DNA of 64,000 nt, taken from contig JADKBM010000001.1 in assembly GCA_016715115.1 (NCBI GenBank), positions 1 to 64,000 on the forward strand, in the 5' to 3' direction. Within the stretch, counting starts at the first letter, position 1, and each line of letters starts with the position of its first letter. Shown here piece by piece: positions 61,192 to 64,000 of the stretch. This DNA comes from Acidobacteriota bacterium (GTDB lineage Bacteria > Acidobacteriota > Blastocatellia > Pyrinomonadales > Pyrinomonadaceae). The translations under genes and the position numbers were made by a program. The notes under the pieces are model-generated. The model was not told where the DNA came from. It ran no database searches and saw nothing but the letters and a program-made list of their open reading frames with translations.

Positions 61192-61345
61192 AACCGTAAG
61201 CGCTTTGCCGCATCAATTCGAGAGCTAGAAGACGTTCATCGGGGCTACGCTCTTGCCAGTAATGCCGATCAGCGTCGTCGGCATCCCTGAACGTCGAGAA
61301 AACAGTAACTGCGGTTCGATCAATTTTCACATCCTTTAGCTTCAT
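61133..61345 (-). CDS. Small protein paired with the nucleotidyltransferase (possible antitoxin)
   Basis: 70 residues, soluble: KLKDVKIDRTAVTVFSTFRD, then DDADRHYWQERSPDERLLAL and ELMRQSAYGYEYSTSRRLQR. Small proteins with a YWxxRxPxERLxAxExMRxxxYGY pattern are common just upstream of nucleotidyltransferase genes of this type, from memory. The 59-bp overlap in another frame implies coupled translation. No DNA-binding motif is evident. Confidence 0.7.
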   Translation of the reverse strand: MKLKDVKIDRTAVTVFSTFRDADDADRHYWQERSPDERLLALELMRQSAYGYEYSTSRRLQRVFEIIIVE

Positions 61346-61798
61346 AGACGCGTTTCAATATTATCATAAGCCCGTTTATCCGAAACCCGGCAACGGGGCA
61401 GAAACCCGAAAGCGGCGACTGACCCAAATTCCAAAACTTCAACGGGCCGACTCCGAGACTCCGCGCCTTTGCCCAGATACCAACGCTAACCAACCTGCCA
61501 CATCGGATCGAAGTTGCAAAAACGGAATTGATCCGATTCACGCGAACGTCCAATCCAAAACTCCGCGGTCTTGGCGAGCTTTGCACGAAACACCGGCGCC
61601 TATCATCGCCGATTAGTTGTCTCGGGCGCGGAGATCGCAGGGAGCGCAACGTCTTCGCGTTTCTTTCCCTGGACGCTCAACGCCGTCAGTATTTGCGCTC
61701 ACAAAACACGCAATTCTTTGACACCAAATCCAAGGCGTAATATCCTCAAGCTTACGTTTCGCGATCAATCCGATTTTCACAATCCAGGGGATTTTCGA
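61346..61798. other. Spacer without a gene, between the pair above and the FeS-NrfD gene
   Basis: Open frames occur on both strands (for example 61320-61649 minus) but show no conserved content or start signals. The divergent promoters of the minus-strand pair and of the gene at 61799 should be here. Confidence 0.45.
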
Positions 61799-63370
61799 AT
61801 GAACTTTGGTTTCATCATCGACAACCGAAAATGCATCGGTTGCCACGCCTGCACGGTCGCGTGCAAGTCCGAACATCAGGTTCCGGTCGGAGTCAATCGG
61901 ACTTGGGTAAAATACATAGAAAAAGGCGAGTTTCCCGACACGCGCAGGCTTTTTTCCGTGATGCGCTGCAATCATTGCGCCGACGCGCCGTGCGTCGAGA
62001 TCTGTCCGGTGACGGCGCTTTACACCCGAGAGGACGGCATCGTCGACTTCGACAATCGCCGATGCATCGGCTGCAAGGCCTGCACGCAGGCGTGTCCGTA
62101 CGACGCTTTGTTTATGGAACCGTCGAATCACACGGCGTCGAAGTGCAATTACTGCGCGCACCGCGTCGATATCGGTTTGGAACCGGCGTGCGTCGTCGTT
62201 TGCCCGGAACACGCCATCATTTCGGGTGATATGGACAATCCCGAAACCGAGATTTCGCGCCTTCTCGCGCGTGAGACGGTTTCGGTCCGAAAACCCGAGA
62301 AAGGCACCGACCCGAAGCTCTTTTACATCGACGGCGACCGCGTTTCGCTCAACCCGACTGCGGCGAACACCGAAACGGATTATATGTGGTCGAGCCAGGC
62401 GGCGGGCGTCGGCCACTTTGCGAAGTATGCTGAAGAACGCATTGCGAACTCGCCGGTCGTCGAAGCCGAACTCCGCAAATCGGGATTCGTCCAGATCGAA
62501 GGCCGGCAGAAGAAAGCGCGGCGGGTTTACGATGCGCCGAACAAAGGCGTGCTCTGGGGCTGGGAAGTCTCGGCGTATGTTTTGACGAAGGCGATCGCGA
62601 CCGGAGCATTCGTTGTTCCGATAATCGCCTCGTATCTTATGTTCGTCCCGCCCGAGATCAGGCGGATCAGCGCCGCCATCGCATTCTTTTTCCTGTGCGT
62701 GACGGGTGTTTTGCTGATCCTTGACCTCGGCCGGCCCGACAGGTTCCTCAACGTTCTTTTTCGCCCGCAATGGCGCTCGTGGTTGTCGCGGGGAGCCTAT
62801 TTCATAACGATCTACGGCGGTTTGCTGACGGGTTGGCTGGTTGCCGACTGGTTCGAAATGGAACGTTTATTGAAGGTCATCGAACCGCTCGGGATCGTTT
62901 TCGCGTTGCTGACCGCGGTTTACACGGCTTTTCTCTTCGCGCAGGCGAAGGGGCGCGATTTTTGGCAGTCGCCGATGCTCGGACTGCATATGATCCTGCA
63001 CGCGCTGATGGCCGGATTCGCGGTCCTGCTGCTGATCACGTATCTGATGCCGGCGACGGTCGGAATGATGATGATGGTCGGATTTTTCACGATCGCGCTG
63101 CTCGCGTTTCATCTGATCACGCTCGCGATCGAATTGACGACGACACATTCGACCGAAGACGCGCACGCGACTGTCAGATCGATCGTCAAGGGTGAATTTG
63201 CAAAACAGTTCTGGTTCGGAATGATCGCCGTCGGCAACATTTTGCCTATCGTCGCGATCTTGACCGGACAACCCGTTTTCTACGCGTTCGCCGGCGCGTT
63301 CATTCTGATCGGACTTTGGTTCGCCGAAGACATATGGGTCAAAGCCCCGCAACGAATCCCGTTGAGTTAG
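61799..63370 (+). CDS. Fusion of a four-cluster ferredoxin-type subunit with an NrfD-type membrane subunit
   Basis: 523 residues; start at 61799 (MNFGFIIDNRKCIGCHACTV), AGGGG about 9 bases upstream. Residues 10-145 carry four cysteine groups: CIGCHACTVAC, CNHCADAPCVEIC, CIGCKACTQAC and CNYC...PACVVVC, as in DmsB/NrfC electron-transfer subunits with four [4Fe-4S] clusters. From about residue 250 it has at least seven membrane helices of the NrfD/PsrC type (AIATGAFVVPIIASYLMFVP, LDLGRPDRFLNVLF, MLGLHMILHALMAGFAVLLL), which exchange electrons with quinone. No Tat signal is seen, so the Fe-S domain may be cytoplasmic, unless it is carried by a partner. No molybdopterin subunit gene is adjacent here. 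Confidence 0.9.
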   Translation: MNFGFIIDNRKCIGCHACTVACKSEHQVPVGVNRTWVKYIEKGEFPDTRRLFSVMRCNHCADAPCVEICPVTALYTREDGIVDFDNRRCIGCKACTQACPYDALFMEPSNHTASKCNYCAHRVDIGLEPACVVVCPEHAIISGDMDNPETEISRLLARETVSVRKPEKGTDPKLFYIDGDRVSLNPTAANTETDYMWSSQAAGVGHFAKYAEERIANSPVVEAELRKSGFVQIEGRQKKARRVYDAPNKGVLWGWEVSAYVLTKAIATGAFVVPIIASYLMFVPPEIRRISAAIAFFFLCVTGVLLILDLGRPDRFLNVLFRPQWRSWLSRGAYFITIYGGLLTGWLVADWFEMERLLKVIEPLGIVFALLTAVYTAFLFAQAKGRDFWQSPMLGLHMILHALMAGFAVLLLITYLMPATVGMMMMVGFFTIALLAFHLITLAIELTTTHSTEDAHATVRSIVKGEFAKQFWFGMIAVGNILPIVAILTGQPVFYAFAGAFILIGLWFAEDIWVKAPQRIPLS

Positions 63371-63578
63371 TGCTTGTTTTTGCCCGCGAATTTACGCGAA
63401 TATTCGCCAATTAAAGATCTGACTGGCGGACAACCAAGGGCGAAGTACAAATTAACGATTGCTTGTTCATTGAAAAGAAACCGCGGAGCTGATTCTTGGC
63501 AAATCTTCAAAATTTGTTTTATTTTGGATTAATCAAAATGATACCCACTATCACAAACGAAAACAGGGGGACAATCTC
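63371..63578. other. AT-rich spacer upstream of the GxxExxY gene
   Basis: No gene or terminator recognised. GCGAATTTACGCGAATATTCG near 63384 is a small repeat. The part from 63490 to 63560 is AT-rich and likely holds the promoter. Confidence 0.4.
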
Positions 63579-63989
63579 ATGTCAGAAATCATCCTCAAGG
63601 AGGAGAGTTATCGAATAATCGGGGCATGTTTCGAGGTCTACAATCAGAAAGGCTTTGGATTCACCGAACCGATTTATCAGGAATGCCTGGCGATCGAACT
63701 TGAACTCAAGTCCATCCCATTCGTCGCTCAGCCGAAGCTGGAAATCGATTACAAAGGAAGGATATTAACGAATTTTTTCAAGCCGGACTTTATTTGTTTT
63801 GACGAGATCGTCATTGAGATCAAAGCAGCATCGACGATCGCAAAGGAGCACGTGTCGCAAACCCTGAATTACTTGGCAGCAACTCGCTTCAAACTGGCGT
63901 GGCTGATCAATGTTGGCAACCCGAACGGGCTCGAGCGCAAGCGCATCGTCAATGAAAGGCCCAAGTCGGGCCGGAAACTTTTGGACTGA
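63579..63989 (+). CDS. GxxExxY-family protein
   Basis: A small PD-(D/E)XK-like protein of 136 residues. The name motif is seen as GFGFTEPIYQECLAIEL (G-F-x-E-x-x-Y). The core is ILTNFFKPDFICFDEIVIEI then KAASTIAKEHVSQTLNYLAA, with Asp and Glu-x-Lys in the order of a nuclease fold, and LAWLINVGNPNGLERKRIVN at the end. The function is not established; such proteins are widespread in environmental genomes. It is monocistronic in the visible part. The ATG has AATCTC rather than a clear ribosome-binding site upstream. Confidence 0.88.
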   Translation: MSEIILKEESYRIIGACFEVYNQKGFGFTEPIYQECLAIELELKSIPFVAQPKLEIDYKGRILTNFFKPDFICFDEIVIEIKAASTIAKEHVSQTLNYLAATRFKLAWLINVGNPNGLERKRIVNERPKSGRKLLD

Positions 63990-64000
63990 AGTTATCGTTG

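Overview
The window looks like part of an Acidobacteriota chromosome, most likely class Blastocatellia (Pyrinomonadales-like). This is an inference from gene content: an Oar-like outer-membrane receptor with a carboxypeptidase-type N-terminal domain, an OmpA-like porin and a periplasmic Asp-box protein (a Gram-negative envelope), bacillithiol genes (bshC and a ypdA-type reductase), a split glycine decarboxylase (gcvPA/gcvPB), and a fused FeS-NrfD protein. No rRNA, tRNA, phage, IS element or CRISPR array was seen.

Layout. 1-11,800: minus-strand genes (a fragment at the window edge, argH, a secreted PIG-L deacetylase, a sodium/solute symporter, an Oar-like receptor and mutL), nearly all broken by small frameshifts that become sparser away from position 1 and stop near 11,800. 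12,500-21,300: bshC, a secreted Asp-box propeller protein, an OmpA-like porin, a decayed glutamate dehydrogenase relic and larE, all minus. 21,500-31,600: a three-gene secreted TPR operon, then gcvT-gcvH-gcvPA-(SGNH hydrolase)-(Tat-exported class V aminotransferase)-gcvPB and a DinB-like protein, all plus. 31,600-36,100: an SH3b protein, an OmpR-type two-component system and a divergent periplasmic LolA-like protein. 36,100-43,800: recQ, ypdA, a small unknown, a Uma2-like nuclease, ygfZ and a uracil-DNA glycosylase (minus); mrp and an A-type Fe-S carrier (plus). 44,300-49,400: secreted NlpC/P60 hydrolase, subtilase and a large mosaic protein. 49,400-54,400: accC, two small proteins, a CDP-alcohol phosphatidyltransferase, greA and pfkA (minus). 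54,600-64,000: chrA, an rlmI-like methyltransferase, a CtpA-type protease, a glycosyltransferase, pdxJ, a nucleotidyltransferase/small-protein pair, the FeS-NrfD fusion and a GxxExxY protein.

The genes are mainly housekeeping: one-carbon metabolism (gcv genes; ygfZ is a folate-binding relative of gcvT), Fe-S assembly (mrp, A-type carrier, ygfZ), thiol redox (bshC, ypdA), DNA repair (mutL, recQ, UDG) and envelope proteolysis.

The most unusual signal is in the spacers. At least eleven intergenic gaps are filled, often right up to a stop or start codon, by tandem repeats whose period is always 7 nt although the heptamer differs between loci (GATTTTG, GATTTGC, TGCACTN, TAGACGG, TGAGCGG, TGATAGT types). 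Many arrays come as two arms in opposite orientation around a short unique centre. Most gaps with an ordinary hairpin-plus-T-run terminator lack them. Four such heptamers also lie in frame inside ygfZ. This is the best candidate here for an undescribed element.
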